From NCBI GenBank assembly GCA_021805735.1, contig JAJZEE010000034.1, forward strand, positions 1 through 34,531: a DNA stretch of 34,531 nt. Reading direction: 5' to 3'. Shown here piece after piece: positions 1-7,837 of this stretch. Origin of the DNA: Bacillota bacterium. GTDB lineage: Bacteria; Bacillota; Bacilli; Alicyclobacillales; SLC66. The position numbers and the translations under genes were made by a program. Numbering within the stretch: the stretch's first letter is position 1; the number at the start of each line of letters is the position of its first letter. The notes under the pieces were generated by a model that did not search any database, was not told the DNA's origin, and saw nothing but the letters and a program-made list of their open reading frames with translations.

Positions 1-2
1 AT

Positions 3-647
3 CTCGGAGTGCTGCTAGCCTTCTCGAGAGGGATGTGCGAGCACGTAAGAGTGACGGTGGATCGGGTGAGCCTCGAATTATCCGCCATTGTCGACGCCAT
101 CCTGAGTCACGAGATTGCCTGTGACCGATTCCGCAATACGGGCGTGCTGGCTCCGGATGTCGTAAAAAAATTGGGCGTTGTGGGGCCCGCCGCCCGCGCC
201 TCGGGCGTACGGCGCGATGTGCGCGTCGATCGTCCTTACGCTGGGTATGAGACTTTTGGGGTGACCGTGCCAATGTTCGGAAAAGGGGACGTGATGGCAC
301 GTTTGGAGCAGCGGATAGCCGAATATTATGTCAGTGCGAAACTGGTTGCACAGGCCCTGCAACGGCTCCACGACCTGGGGGAAGATGCGGACGCAGCGAC
401 ACTGCGCGTATCCATTGGAAAGATACAGCCGCGCACGTACGCGCTGGGCATGAGTGAATCACCCCGAGGCGAAAACGTACACTTCGTAATGGCCGGAGAA
501 GACAATACCATTTCCCGGCTTCGCATTCGGTCAGCTTCCTACGCGAACTGGCCAGCGGTTCCATATGCTGTGCCGGGCAATATCATTGCAGATTTCCCAC
601 TCATCAACAAGAGCTTTGAACTCTGCTATGCCTGTTGCGACCGCTAG
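3..647 (+). CDS. [NiFe] hydrogenase large subunit, group 4-like (HycE/HyfG family), 5'-truncated
   Basis: The frame is open from the window edge, so only the C-terminal part (about 214 residues) is visible; the GTG at 9 is unlikely to be the true start. The segment resembles the catalytic large subunit of membrane-associated group 4 hydrogenases and the homologous complex I 49-kDa subunit: a VGPAARASG stretch followed by DVRVDRPYAGY, then a GDVMARLEQRIAE helix. The C-terminus ends in CYACCDR. The C-x2-C pair that would bind the Ni-Fe site (C206 and C209 counted from the GTG at 9) is present, which favours hydrogenase over a NuoD-type quinone site. The usual DPC is replaced by ELC, and the protein stops right after the motif, so there is no C-terminal tail for a maturation protease. 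The N-terminal Cys pair lies outside the window. It is followed after 15 bases by the small-subunit gene, clearly one operon. Confidence 0.82.
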   Translation, partial: LGVLLAFSRGMCEHVRVTVDRVSLELSAIVDAILSHEIACDRFRNTGVLAPDVVKKLGVVGPAARASGVRRDVRVDRPYAGYETFGVTVPMFGKGDVMARLEQRIAEYYVSAKLVAQALQRLHDLGEDADAATLRVSIGKIQPRTYALGMSESPRGENVHFVMAGEDNTISRLRIRSASYANWPAVPYAVPGNIIADFPLINKSFELCYACCDR

Positions 648-649
648 TC

Positions 650-655
650 AGGAGG
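650..655 (+). promoter_or_regulatory. Shine-Dalgarno site of the hydrogenase small subunit
   Basis: AGGAGG lies 7 bases before the ATG at 663 and three bases after the stop codon of the large subunit, fixing the start of the next gene. Confidence 0.8.
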
Positions 656-662
656 GATTCCC

Positions 663-1253
663 ATGTGGAAACTAATTAAGCAACGCTTGGTCTCATCCTC
701 AATAACCAGAGATGTTCACGAGATTCTTGATGACGCGCGGTCACGAACCCGGAATTCCCACGAATCAGTTCCCGTGACCGATCTGACGACCGCTTGGCGG
801 GAACGGATTTCAAGCGCGTTCGGCGGCTCCCTGCACGTCCGGCACGTCGACACCGGATCTTGCAATGCCTGTGAATGGGAATTGACAGCGCTCCTGAATC
901 CCGTATATGATGTCCAACGACTCGGAATCGATTTTGTCGCGTCGCCCCGTCATGCCGATGTATTGATTGTGACCGGCGGACTCACCCGCAATTTGGCCGA
1001 GGCGTTACAGGCGACATATGAGGCGACAGCCTGCCCTAAAGCAGTCATCGCGCTCGGCGACTGCGCGCGCGGGTGCGGACTTCTGGGTGAAACATACGCT
1101 CAAAAGGGTGGCATCGAGCTGGCCGTTCCGGTTTTGCTGAACGTACCTGGGTGTCCACCGCACCCGCATACCATCATCGCGGCTTTTATTGAAGCCATGC
1201 GATTGCTGGAAGAGAGGAGGAAGACAAGTGGACGTGGAACTCCAGCAGTTTAA
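663..1253 (+). CDS. NuoB/HycG-like iron-sulfur small subunit of group 4 hydrogenase
   Basis: This 196-residue protein belongs to the NuoB/HycG/EchC family, which carries the [4Fe-4S] cluster next to the catalytic site of group 4 hydrogenases and complex I. All four expected ligands are visible: C67 and C70 in GSCNACEWE, C134 in GDCARGCG and C164 in PGCPPHP. The spaced C-x2-C at the first site is hydrogenase-like, whereas complex I NuoB has adjacent cysteines there. About 55 N-terminal residues precede the conserved core, as in HycG-type proteins. It is translated with the large subunit (15-base gap, strong SD), and its 3' end overlaps the ArsR gene by 26 bases. It probably passes electrons between the Ni-Fe site and a membrane arm or ferredoxin partner encoded upstream of the window. 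Confidence 0.87.
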   Translation: MWKLIKQRLVSSSITRDVHEILDDARSRTRNSHESVPVTDLTTAWRERISSAFGGSLHVRHVDTGSCNACEWELTALLNPVYDVQRLGIDFVASPRHADVLIVTGGLTRNLAEALQATYEATACPKAVIALGDCARGCGLLGETYAQKGGIELAVPVLLNVPGCPPHPHTIIAAFIEAMRLLEERRKTSGRGTPAV

Positions 1254-1566
1254 GGCGGAGTTTTTCAAGGCGCTTGCCCACCCACTGCGCATCCGCATTC
1301 TGGAACTGTTGAGGACTGGTGACAAATTCGTCAATGAACTACAGGCCGAGCTGCGCGTCGACAGTTCCGTAGTATCGCAACAACTGGCGCTGCTGCGCAA
1401 CAAGAACATCGTCATCGGGAGCAAAGACGGAACAAAGGTGACCTACTCTGTCAGGGATCCCCTGATCTTTGAGTTGCTTGATATCACCCGCAGGATTTTT
1501 AACAACAGCCTCAACGACACGATCACGATGTTGCAGCGGATGGAGAAAGAGACTACAAATACCTAG
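1228..1566 (+). CDS. ArsR-family winged-helix transcriptional regulator
   Basis: 112 residues from the GTG at 1228, chosen because AGAGGAGG at 1213-1220 sits 7 bases upstream; an earlier in-frame ATG at 1189 has no such site. FFKALAHPLRIRILELL and the helix-turn-helix around VNELQAELRVDSSVVSQQLALLRNKNIV are typical of ArsR/SmtB repressors. It has no cysteine, so the classic ELCVC metal site is absent and the signal sensed is unknown. The gene overlaps the end of the hydrogenase small subunit and is therefore translationally coupled to it, suggesting that it regulates this operon or a related redox function. The stop is at 1564-1566. Confidence 0.85.
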   Translation: MDVELQQFKAEFFKALAHPLRIRILELLRTGDKFVNELQAELRVDSSVVSQQLALLRNKNIVIGSKDGTKVTYSVRDPLIFELLDITRRIFNNSLNDTITMLQRMEKETTNT

Positions 1567-1600
1567 AGTACACGCGAAGCCGGCTGCACGGCCGATCGCC

Positions 1601-1626
1601 TCGCCCCCTTAGCCGGCCGGGGGCGA
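1601..1626. terminator. GC-rich hairpin between convergent genes
   Basis: TCGCCCCC (1601-1608) can pair with GGGGGCGA (1619-1626) around a 10-base loop. It lies between the convergent ArsR gene and DUF502 gene and overlaps the DUF502 stop codon. There is no T-run on either side, so intrinsic termination is only possible, not clear. Confidence 0.4.
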
Positions 1627-2259
1627 TCGCCTGCCGCTGAACAGATTGAGGAACGAGAGCACGGAGGTCGGTTGTTGGACGGTGCTGTCTCGTGACAGTC
1701 CCGCTGAAAACGTGTATTTGACGCCCTCCTCCACGGGCATGTCGAGGATTTTGACACGTTCCTTCGGCACGATCATGGTCAACCCGGACATCTGAAAACT
1801 AAGCGGAATAAACACCGCGAGTTTGCCTACGCCTTCTTCGCCAAACGCCTCCATACCTTCCGAACGTGTCAAAAAACCGACGAGTTCGATTCCTGACTCT
1901 GGAAGGGTTATGAGAACGACCTTCTGAAAGCCCTGGCGGTTCCCAACGAATGATTCCACGGTGTCCTTCACGATGCCATAAATGCTCTTGATAAAGGGAA
2001 CCTGCATAAGCAGTCTGTCAACGTAGGCAAACAGGCTCCGGCTGGCCCAGTGGCTGGCCAGAGCGCCGGCGAACGTGATCAGGATGACTGTCAGAAGCAA
2101 TCCAAGACCCGGTATATAGTGATGATCAACCGTCGTCAGTTCGGTGCCGAGAAGATTGTCAAAGAAATTGAACAGTTGCACTACGACCCAAATCACAATG
2201 CCGATTGGCACAATAGTGATTACACCGCTCACAAAATACTTGCGCAAGGTCTTCATCAT
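1609..2259 (-). CDS. DUF502 family membrane protein
   Basis: 216 residues, matching the DUF502 family of small integral membrane proteins of unknown function. A first membrane segment lies at about residues 8-30 (SGVITIVPIGIVIWVVVQLF) and a second at about 50-68. The family signature region VPFIKSIYGIVKDTVESF follows. The rest is a soluble domain containing FLTRSEGM and a VFIPLSFQMSGLTMIVPKE stretch, where family members usually show PTTPNPTSG-like residues. Two adjacent ATG codons (2259 and 2256) could start it; an AGGTGG is found about 12 bases upstream, somewhat distant. It stands alone, convergent with the hydrogenase operon and divergent from the transglycosylase gene. Confidence 0.85.
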   Translation of the reverse strand: MMKTLRKYFVSGVITIVPIGIVIWVVVQLFNFFDNLLGTELTTVDHHYIPGLGLLLTVILITFAGALASHWASRSLFAYVDRLLMQVPFIKSIYGIVKDTVESFVGNRQGFQKVVLITLPESGIELVGFLTRSEGMEAFGEEGVGKLAVFIPLSFQMSGLTMIVPKERVKILDMPVEEGVKYTFSAGLSRDSTVQQPTSVLSFLNLFSGRRSPPAG

Positions 2260-2352
2260 ACCGATTTCTATCCACCTGTCTGACAGTTTACGCTGATCCG
2301 CGTTATTGGTACACTACATCTATAATACCTTATACGTCAGGAGTCGATCACT

Positions 2353-3279
2353 GTGCACCCTATCAATTCGGCAACACATCCTGTACACGGCCCCCATCGC
2401 GACCGGACGCCCGCGGCCAGGGTCCCCTCCCACCACCAGGGGGAATTTTACAAAACACTCCTTGCTACAGTTGGCAGCGATGCTGCATCCACAAACGTCG
2501 CAGCAACGCCTTCTCCCGTTGCTGCCTCTACGCTGTCTGCCGTACAGCCGCAAACCGCGACCAGCGGCTCCACGGCGCAGCAGCAGGCGGACGCCTTGCT
2601 GGCGCAATTGCTGCAGAGTGAACTTGAGAGCAGCCTGCTTGCGGGACTCAGTGGATCGAGTTCTCCATCCAGCCAGATCACGGGTTTGTCGAGCCAAACT
2701 TTAAGTAGTGGACTCACAGGCGCATCCACGCAGTCTGCATCGTTGCTCTCCGCCATGATGACGTCGCAACTGATGGGAAGCACGACCGGAGGTCTTGATC
2801 CCCTCCTGGCCAGCGCCGCCGGCGCACTGAGCATGCCCGCAACTGGTAACGCGACACCGTCGAATGTCAACCCTTCCGTACCCAATAACAGCCTTTCCCA
2901 AACTCTGTTGCCCGTCATCGAGCAACTGGCGCCGCAGTACGGCCTCAGCCCCGGCCTCGTCTCGGCGGTCATACAGCAGGAATCCGGTTTTCAGCCCAAT
3001 GCAACGTCACCGACGGGAGCCATGGGACTCATGCAGCTCATGCCCTCTACGGCAAGCATGCTGGGAGTCACTAATCCATACGATCCCATCGCCAATCTAC
3101 AGGGCGGCATGAAGTATCTGAGCGAACTGCTGACGCGTTATCACGGTGACCTTGCGCTCGCCCTGGCGGCGTACAACGCGGGTCCCGCGGCGGTGGCGCA
3201 GTACGGCGGCATTCCTCCCTTCGCCCAGACGCAGAGTTATGTCACCAATATCATGTCCCAACTGGGCCTGAAACCCTAA
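2353..3279 (+). CDS. Lytic transglycosylase with SLT domain
   Basis: 308 residues from GTG 2353, supported by AGGAG at 2339-2343. The C-terminal 130 residues are a Slt70-type (GH23) domain: [18 protein letters not shown] carries the catalytic Glu (E210), followed by LMQLMPSTA and the AAYNAGP motif at 272-278. It would cleave peptidoglycan glycan strands to 1,6-anhydro products. The first about 180 residues are low complexity (Ser, Thr, Ala, Gln rich) and there is no recognisable signal peptide. This resembles the Bacillus YjbJ/CwlQ-type enzymes; how it leaves the cell is not evident. No partner gene is adjacent. Confidence 0.88.
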   Translation: MHPINSATHPVHGPHRDRTPAARVPSHHQGEFYKTLLATVGSDAASTNVAATPSPVAASTLSAVQPQTATSGSTAQQQADALLAQLLQSELESSLLAGLSGSSSPSSQITGLSSQTLSSGLTGASTQSASLLSAMMTSQLMGSTTGGLDPLLASAAGALSMPATGNATPSNVNPSVPNNSLSQTLLPVIEQLAPQYGLSPGLVSAVIQQESGFQPNATSPTGAMGLMQLMPSTASMLGVTNPYDPIANLQGGMKYLSELLTRYHGDLALALAAYNAGPAAVAQYGGIPPFAQTQSYVTNIMSQLGLKP

Positions 3280-3414
3280 CGGTTCGCTGTCTCGTTGCGT
3301 CAGCAGGACTACTGCAGACGCACATGCAGCGCGCCTGTTCAGGCAACGCCATATCCCTGCGGATGCGGCGTTGCCCCTTTGTCAGGCACGCATTTTATGG
3401 CAGCCTCAAAAGGA

Positions 3415-3451
3415 ATACGGGTCTCGGCCAACCGCCGAAACCCGCCCGTAT
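3415..3451 (-). terminator. Hairpin terminator, probably of the ferredoxin gene
   Basis: ATACGGG (3415-3421) pairs with CCCGTAT (3445-3451), with an inner CGGC/GCCG stem. On the minus strand it is followed by TTCCTTTTG, a weak T-tract, about 20 bases after the ferredoxin stop. It sits between convergent genes and might also stop transcription of the transglycosylase gene. Confidence 0.5.
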
Positions 3452-3469
3452 CCGCAAGCCCCGTACGCT

Positions 3470-3880
3470 TCACTGAGGCGTCACTGCACCAGAAGGCAAC
3501 TCTGCCGTCTCCGAGACATTGACAGTGTTCTCGTGCAACTTTTCCAGGCGCTGGGCTGCCAACAACTCACGAACCACCCTGCGCAACGGATCTTCTGGAA
3601 TCGTGACCGTCGCTGGACCTGTCAGTTTGCACTGGCACGCAAGCCGATACCCAGATTCTATGCGCGCCTCAGTCAAATGCCGCAACTCCAGCTTCGTCGG
3701 ACAAGGCAATTCCGTTTTGCTTTCGATTTGCACCTTGCAAGTGCCACATGTGCCATGACCACCGCATTTGTGAGGCAAGCTCAACTTGCCGGACAGTGCT
3801 GCATCCAGAATACTCTGACCACGCTCGACTGCAATCTCCGCGCGTTGCGGCTGAAAGCGGATCGCCACCTTATCACTCAT
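3470..3880 (-). CDS. [2Fe-2S] plant-type ferredoxin
   Basis: 136 residues. The beta-grasp ferredoxin domain occupies residues 1-95, and the cluster ligands C39, C45, C48 (CGGHGTCGTC) and C82 (YRLACQC) fit the C-x5-C-x2-C...C pattern. The His inside the loop and the extra C84 are minor variations. A C-terminal extension of about 40 residues (RRVVRELLAAQRLEKLHENTV onward) is not part of the fold. It probably serves as a cytoplasmic electron carrier; no redox partner is adjacent, so the substrate enzyme is unknown. The start is preceded by a GTGGGGATG purine-rich site. Confidence 0.88.
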   Translation of the reverse strand: MSDKVAIRFQPQRAEIAVERGQSILDAALSGKLSLPHKCGGHGTCGTCKVQIESKTELPCPTKLELRHLTEARIESGYRLACQCKLTGPATVTIPEDPLRRVVRELLAAQRLEKLHENTVNVSETAELPSGAVTPQ

Positions 3881-4031
3881 CAGTCATCCCCACTCAAGAT
3901 CTGCACAACTGCGTACACGTTAGCGATCCGACGTTACAAATCCGATAGTACACTCCAATGCCCTCAGCTTCTCGCTTCTCTTTGCATTGTATCACACTTC
4001 ACTGCTCAGACCGCGGGAATCACACCATTGT

Positions 4032-5429
4032 CTATTCGGCGAGCCACCGTTTGTCCGCTTCGTTATCACCCTCAACCGCACCCTGAAGGGGCGGATAGAC
4101 GTGCACCCGCGTAATGCGCAAGTTGTCTGTCTCCGCAACGACAAACCGGGCGCCGTCGTGCTCTACTTCCAGGCCGACCCGCAGCGGTTCAATGAGCTTT
4201 GCGTAGACCCAGCCTCCCACTGTGTCGACGTCCTCATCAGACAGTGAAAGATCGAACAGTTCGTTAAACTCCTCGATAAGCATACGGGCGTCAATCGACA
4301 GGGAGCCGTCCAGTTCCTCGATCGGAGGCCGTTCTTCATCAAACTCATCCTGAATTTCTCCCACCAGTTCCTCGATTACATCCTCAAGGCTTACCATACC
4401 CGCCGTTCCACCGTACTCATCAATGACAATCGCAAGGCTCGAACGTTCCTTTTGCAGAACCTTCAGCACATCGTCGATTCCCATCGCCTCGGGAACCGAG
4501 ACGACCTTGCGGGCCAGGGACCGAATCTCCGTTTCCGAACCCGCGAGCCGCAACGCGACACTGAACAGATCCTTGCTGTGAATGATGCCGATCACATGAT
4601 CTTTGTCCCCTTCGCACAGGGGAAATCGGGTGTGTTGATCCTGTTGAACTTCCACAAGGCACTCTTCAATGGTTTGATCCGTGAACAGGCAAACCATATC
4701 CGTACGCGGCACCATGATCTCCCGCGCAACGCGATCGGCGAAGGCAAACACGTTGTTGAACAGTTCCCGCTCCGTCTCATCGATGACGCCGCTCTCGTGA
4801 CTCTGCGTGACGAGCATGCGCAACTCTTCCTCAGAGTGGGCAAGTTCTCCCGCAGTGATCGCACGCACGCGAGCCAGCCTGAGGACTCCGCTGGCCGTTT
4901 GATTCAGGATCCAGATAACCGGATACATGACTCCGTAGAATGCCTTGAGCGGCAGCGCCGAAGCCATCAGCCACGTTTCCGCGCGGGAAATCGCAAGCGA
5001 TTTTGGCGCCAGTTCGCCAAACACAATTTGCAGAAATGTCACCAGGATAAATGCGGCGACAGCAGCCGCAAACTCGAGGACGCCAAGCGACACCCCACGC
5101 ACTTGAACAAACAACGAGACGAGAAGCGGCGTGATGGACCGTTGAGCTGTCCAGCCCAAACCCAGTGAAGCCAGCGTGATGCCGAGTTGGGTGGCCGAAA
5201 GATACCCGTCGATATTTGAAATGACGTCCAGCGCGTGTTTCGCGATTCGGCTCCCCTGCTGGACATACTGTTCAATTCGCGTTCGCCGCGTGCGCACAAT
5301 CGCGAATTCAGCGGCGACAAAATAGCCATTTAACCCAATCAACACAACTGCCCATAACAAATTAAACACTTCGTTTGTGGCAATTCCCACATCTTCCCCG
5401 ATCGTTTTCCCTCTCATACCTGGCGACAA
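4032..5429 (-). CDS. CNNM/CBS/CorC-HlyC domain membrane protein (hemolysin C family)
   Basis: 465 residues with the standard order. An N-terminal CNNM (DUF21) membrane domain at about 20-205 starts with NGYFVAAEFAIVRTRRTRIE and continues through GWTAQRSITPLLV and FGELAPKSLAI. A CBS pair at about 215-345 includes MVPRTDM, ARFPL-like HTRFPLCEGD, GIIHSKDL and DEYGGTAGMVSLEDVIEELVGEI. A CorC/HlyC C-terminal domain carries the VDTVGGWVYAKL region. These proteins are linked to Mg2+/Co2+ or Na+ coupled cation export and resistance; the old name hemolysin is misleading. It is transcribed divergently from ppa from a promoter at 5520-5549. Related proteins in Bacilli are YugS, YqhB and MpfA. Confidence 0.9.
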   Translation of the reverse strand: MSPGMRGKTIGEDVGIATNEVFNLLWAVVLIGLNGYFVAAEFAIVRTRRTRIEQYVQQGSRIAKHALDVISNIDGYLSATQLGITLASLGLGWTAQRSITPLLVSLFVQVRGVSLGVLEFAAAVAAFILVTFLQIVFGELAPKSLAISRAETWLMASALPLKAFYGVMYPVIWILNQTASGVLRLARVRAITAGELAHSEEELRMLVTQSHESGVIDETERELFNNVFAFADRVAREIMVPRTDMVCLFTDQTIEECLVEVQQDQHTRFPLCEGDKDHVIGIIHSKDLFSVALRLAGSETEIRSLARKVVSVPEAMGIDDVLKVLQKERSSLAIVIDEYGGTAGMVSLEDVIEELVGEIQDEFDEERPPIEELDGSLSIDARMLIEEFNELFDLSLSDEDVDTVGGWVYAKLIEPLRVGLEVEHDGARFVVAETDNLRITRVHVYPPLQGAVEGDNEADKRWLAE

Positions 5430-5519
5430 CGGTCACAATGCGCGCCGGAACTGGGGAACTGTGACGGGAATTCACCTCCGACTGGAACTCCCCAATGGAT
5501 AAGAACGGAATTCCAGCTT

Positions 5520-5549
5520 AGTATAACACAGCGCGTGCAATTGAGTCAT
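5520..5549 (-). promoter_or_regulatory. SigA-type promoter of the CNNM/CorC gene
   Basis: On the minus strand ATGACT (5544-5549) and TATACT (5520-5525) are separated by 18 bases and drive the gene starting at 5429. It lies back to back with the ppa promoter. Confidence 0.55.
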
Positions 5550-5551
5550 TT

Positions 5552-5581
5552 CTGTCAGGCGCTATTGCGATATGCTATAAT
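5552..5581 (+). promoter_or_regulatory. SigA-type promoter of ppa with extended -10
   Basis: CTGTCA (5552-5557), an 18-base spacer and a perfect TATAAT (5576-5581) preceded by TGC, an extended -10 element. It is about 60 bases upstream of the pyrophosphatase start. Confidence 0.7.
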
Positions 5582-5641
5582 AGGATCCGATCATGGCGGA
5601 TTCCCGACCTGGTCCGCACCGCTAATAAGGAGGTCTATGGC

Positions 5642-6130
5642 TTGTCGAACCCGCTGATTGTCGACGCGTTCATCGAAATACCAAAGGGAAGCCAAAACAA
5701 ATACGAATTTGACAAGGAACAGGGTGTCTTTCGCCTTGACCGCGTACTGTATTCTCCCTTTCACTATCCGACTGAGTATGGGTACATAAACGGCACCTTG
5801 GCGGAAGACGGCGACCCGCTCGACATCCTGGTGCTCACAACTCTTCCGACATTTCCAGGCTGCGTTATCGAGAGCCGCGTGATCGGAGTGCTGATTATGG
5901 CCGACGACAAGGGACAGGATGAAAAATTGCTCGGCGTTCCCACACAGGATCCCCGCTTCAGGGATGTACAAGGCCTCGATGACGTTCCAGAGCATACTTT
6001 GAAGGAAATCGCTCACTTTTTCCAGGTGTACAAAGATCTTGAGAACAAAGAGACGTCCATCAAGGGATGGCGGGGCGTCGAAGAGGCTGATCGCATTTTG
6101 TCCGAGAGCAAGGCCCGCTATCGCGAGTAG
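5642..6130 (+). CDS. ppa: Inorganic pyrophosphatase, family I
   Basis: 162 residues, the usual length for bacterial family I soluble pyrophosphatase, which hydrolyses PPi to two phosphates with Mg2+. IPKGSQNKYEFD, YPTEYGYI and the signature EDGDPLDILV (metal-binding Asp residues) are intact, followed by VPEHTLKEIAHFFQVYK and KGWRG near the end. The start is TTG 5642, eight bases after AAGGAGG (5627-5633). A nearer ATG at 5637 is out of frame and closes after six codons. Stand-alone transcription unit with its own promoter and terminator. Many Bacilli use the unrelated family II enzyme, so a family I enzyme is a useful taxonomic note. Confidence 0.94.
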   Translation: MSNPLIVDAFIEIPKGSQNKYEFDKEQGVFRLDRVLYSPFHYPTEYGYINGTLAEDGDPLDILVLTTLPTFPGCVIESRVIGVLIMADDKGQDEKLLGVPTQDPRFRDVQGLDDVPEHTLKEIAHFFQVYKDLENKETSIKGWRGVEEADRILSESKARYRE

Positions 6131-6150
6131 CAGATACAGCGCCGCACAGG

Positions 6151-6196
6151 CAGGTTCGGCTTCAACCCTTCCGAGGTGAAGCCGAACCTGTTTGTG
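6151..6196 (+). terminator. Rho-independent terminator of ppa
   Basis: A perfect 14-base-pair stem (6151-6164 with 6177-6190, CAGGTTCGGCTTCA paired to its complement) with a 12-base loop is followed by TTTGTG. It sits 20 bases after the ppa stop. Confidence 0.8.
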
Positions 6197-6262
6197 CCCA
6201 TTGGCGCAACAAACCTCAATACACCGAGAATGCTCCGTTCCACCTCATCCATTAGACCCAAC

Positions 6263-7798
6263 TTACACGGACTTGCCTGCGAATCGCTCCTTCAACTCGC
6301 GTCGCAAGACTTTGCCCATCGTATTTTTTGGCAACTCATCGACGAAGACAATGCGCGTCGGCCTCTTGTATTTCGCCAGCCGATCGGCGCAGAACGCCTG
6401 AATGTCCTCTGCCGTCAGACTGTCGTTTCTCCTGACAACAAAAGCGAGCACCGTTTCACCGTACTGGTCGTCAGGTACGCCGATGACGGCAGATTCGCTG
6501 ATGCCTTCATGCCCAAACAACACTTCTTCGACTTCTCGCGGGTAGACGTTGAATCCTCCCACGATAATCATATCCTTTTTTCGATCGACGATGTAAAAGT
6601 ATCCGTCTTCGTCCATTCGCGCGATGTCGCCCGTGTGCAGCCAGCCGTCTCGTAAAACGGCCGCCGTATCATCCGGACGGCCAAGATACCCCTTCATGAC
6701 GTTTGGTCCACGCACGACCAGTTCGCCAAACTCCCCGACTGTCACTTCACGATCCTCGGCATCCACGACCCTCTGATCCATCATCGGCAGAGTCACGCCA
6801 ATAGACCCGACTTTGCGAGGCCGGCCGTCCACCGGCGCAAATGCGGTCACAGGCGATGCTTCCGATAAGCCGTAGCCCTCCAGGACTGCCGCGCCAAAAC
6901 GGCGCTCAAACGCCTCCATGACAGCGACTGGCATGGCCGCCCCTCCCGACACCCAGTGATGCACCGAACTGACATCGACCGGCGCATCGCCAGCGGCCTG
7001 CAGGATAAAGCTGTACATTGTTGGAACCCCGACAAAAATTGTCGCGCGTGTCGCCTGAATGACAGCCAATACTTCCGAGGGTCGAAAACGCGGTAAAATG
7101 ATGATCTCAGCACCTGTATAGATGGCGGTATTCAGGCAAACGGTCAAACCAAAGGCGTGAAACAGCGGCAGCACCGCAATAATCCGATCACTGGCGGCGT
7201 ACCCCATATAATTCCCCAGGATGACAGCAACAGAACTCAGATTCCTGTGCGTAAGCATGGCGCCTTTTGGCTTGCCGGTTGTGCCTGACGTATACAACAC
7301 CACCGCGAGGTCCTCCACGGAACCCGACTGCAAAGTGTCCGCGCCAGGCTCATGAGTGAGAAGCGATTCATAAGGCACGACTCCGTCCGGCGCTGTTCCG
7401 TCACGCCCCACCACAACCAACGTGATCCCAGGAACAGCCGCCCTGACCAAGGGAGCCATGGAAGCCATCTGCTCAGGCGCCACGATGACTTTGACGCCGC
7501 TGTCCTTGATCATGTACAGGAGTTCACTGGGCGCGTACAGAGGGTTCATGGGAACGCAAAACATCCCCGCCCGAAGAGCCCCATGAAATACCGTGACAAA
7601 CTCTGCGCAATTGGGCAGCAGGATGGCCAAGCCATCGCCCGACTTAAAGCCAAGTTCCAGCAAACCCCCGGCCACGCGGAGAACTTCGTCGTACAACTGG
7701 CCATAGGACACCGTTTTTTCCAGGTACGTATAGGCCGACGCATCAGGGGTCGCGTGCGCGGTAACGCGCAAATGTTCATCCAGGCGAGCGAAGTCCAT
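6263..7798 (-). CDS. Long-chain acyl-CoA ligase (AMP-forming)
   Basis: 511 residues. ANL-superfamily adenylating enzyme: the phosphate-binding loop YTSGTTGKPKG at 169-179, EGYGLSEASP (A5), the GWLHTGDIARMDEDGYFYIVDRKKDMI hinge region (A7/A8), and the C-terminal catalytic Lys in PKNTMGKVLRREL. It activates fatty or related carboxylic acids to acyl-CoA via acyl-AMP. The start at 7798 is preferred to the in-frame ATG at 7813, because that ATG itself overlaps the SD (TGGAGG), nine bases before 7798. It is 39 bases downstream of the enoyl-CoA hydratase gene, so both are probably one fatty-acid degradation transcript, resembling LcfA/YhfL of Bacillus. The exact chain-length specificity cannot be read. 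Confidence 0.9.
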   Translation of the reverse strand: MDFARLDEHLRVTAHATPDASAYTYLEKTVSYGQLYDEVLRVAGGLLELGFKSGDGLAILLPNCAEFVTVFHGALRAGMFCVPMNPLYAPSELLYMIKDSGVKVIVAPEQMASMAPLVRAAVPGITLVVVGRDGTAPDGVVPYESLLTHEPGADTLQSGSVEDLAVVLYTSGTTGKPKGAMLTHRNLSSVAVILGNYMGYAASDRIIAVLPLFHAFGLTVCLNTAIYTGAEIIILPRFRPSEVLAVIQATRATIFVGVPTMYSFILQAAGDAPVDVSSVHHWVSGGAAMPVAVMEAFERRFGAAVLEGYGLSEASPVTAFAPVDGRPRKVGSIGVTLPMMDQRVVDAEDREVTVGEFGELVVRGPNVMKGYLGRPDDTAAVLRDGWLHTGDIARMDEDGYFYIVDRKKDMIIVGGFNVYPREVEEVLFGHEGISESAVIGVPDDQYGETVLAFVVRRNDSLTAEDIQAFCADRLAKYKRPTRIVFVDELPKNTMGKVLRRELKERFAGKSV

Positions 7799-7837
7799 GA
7801 CTGCAACCTCCATTTCTATCGGTTCGGTCCAGGAACA

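Noticed and set aside
2306-2326. TATAAT upstream of the lytic transglycosylase gene
   Set aside because: The -10 like sequence (2321-2326) is perfect, but no -35 element lies at 16-19 bases (TTGGTA is only 9 away), so I did not call a promoter.
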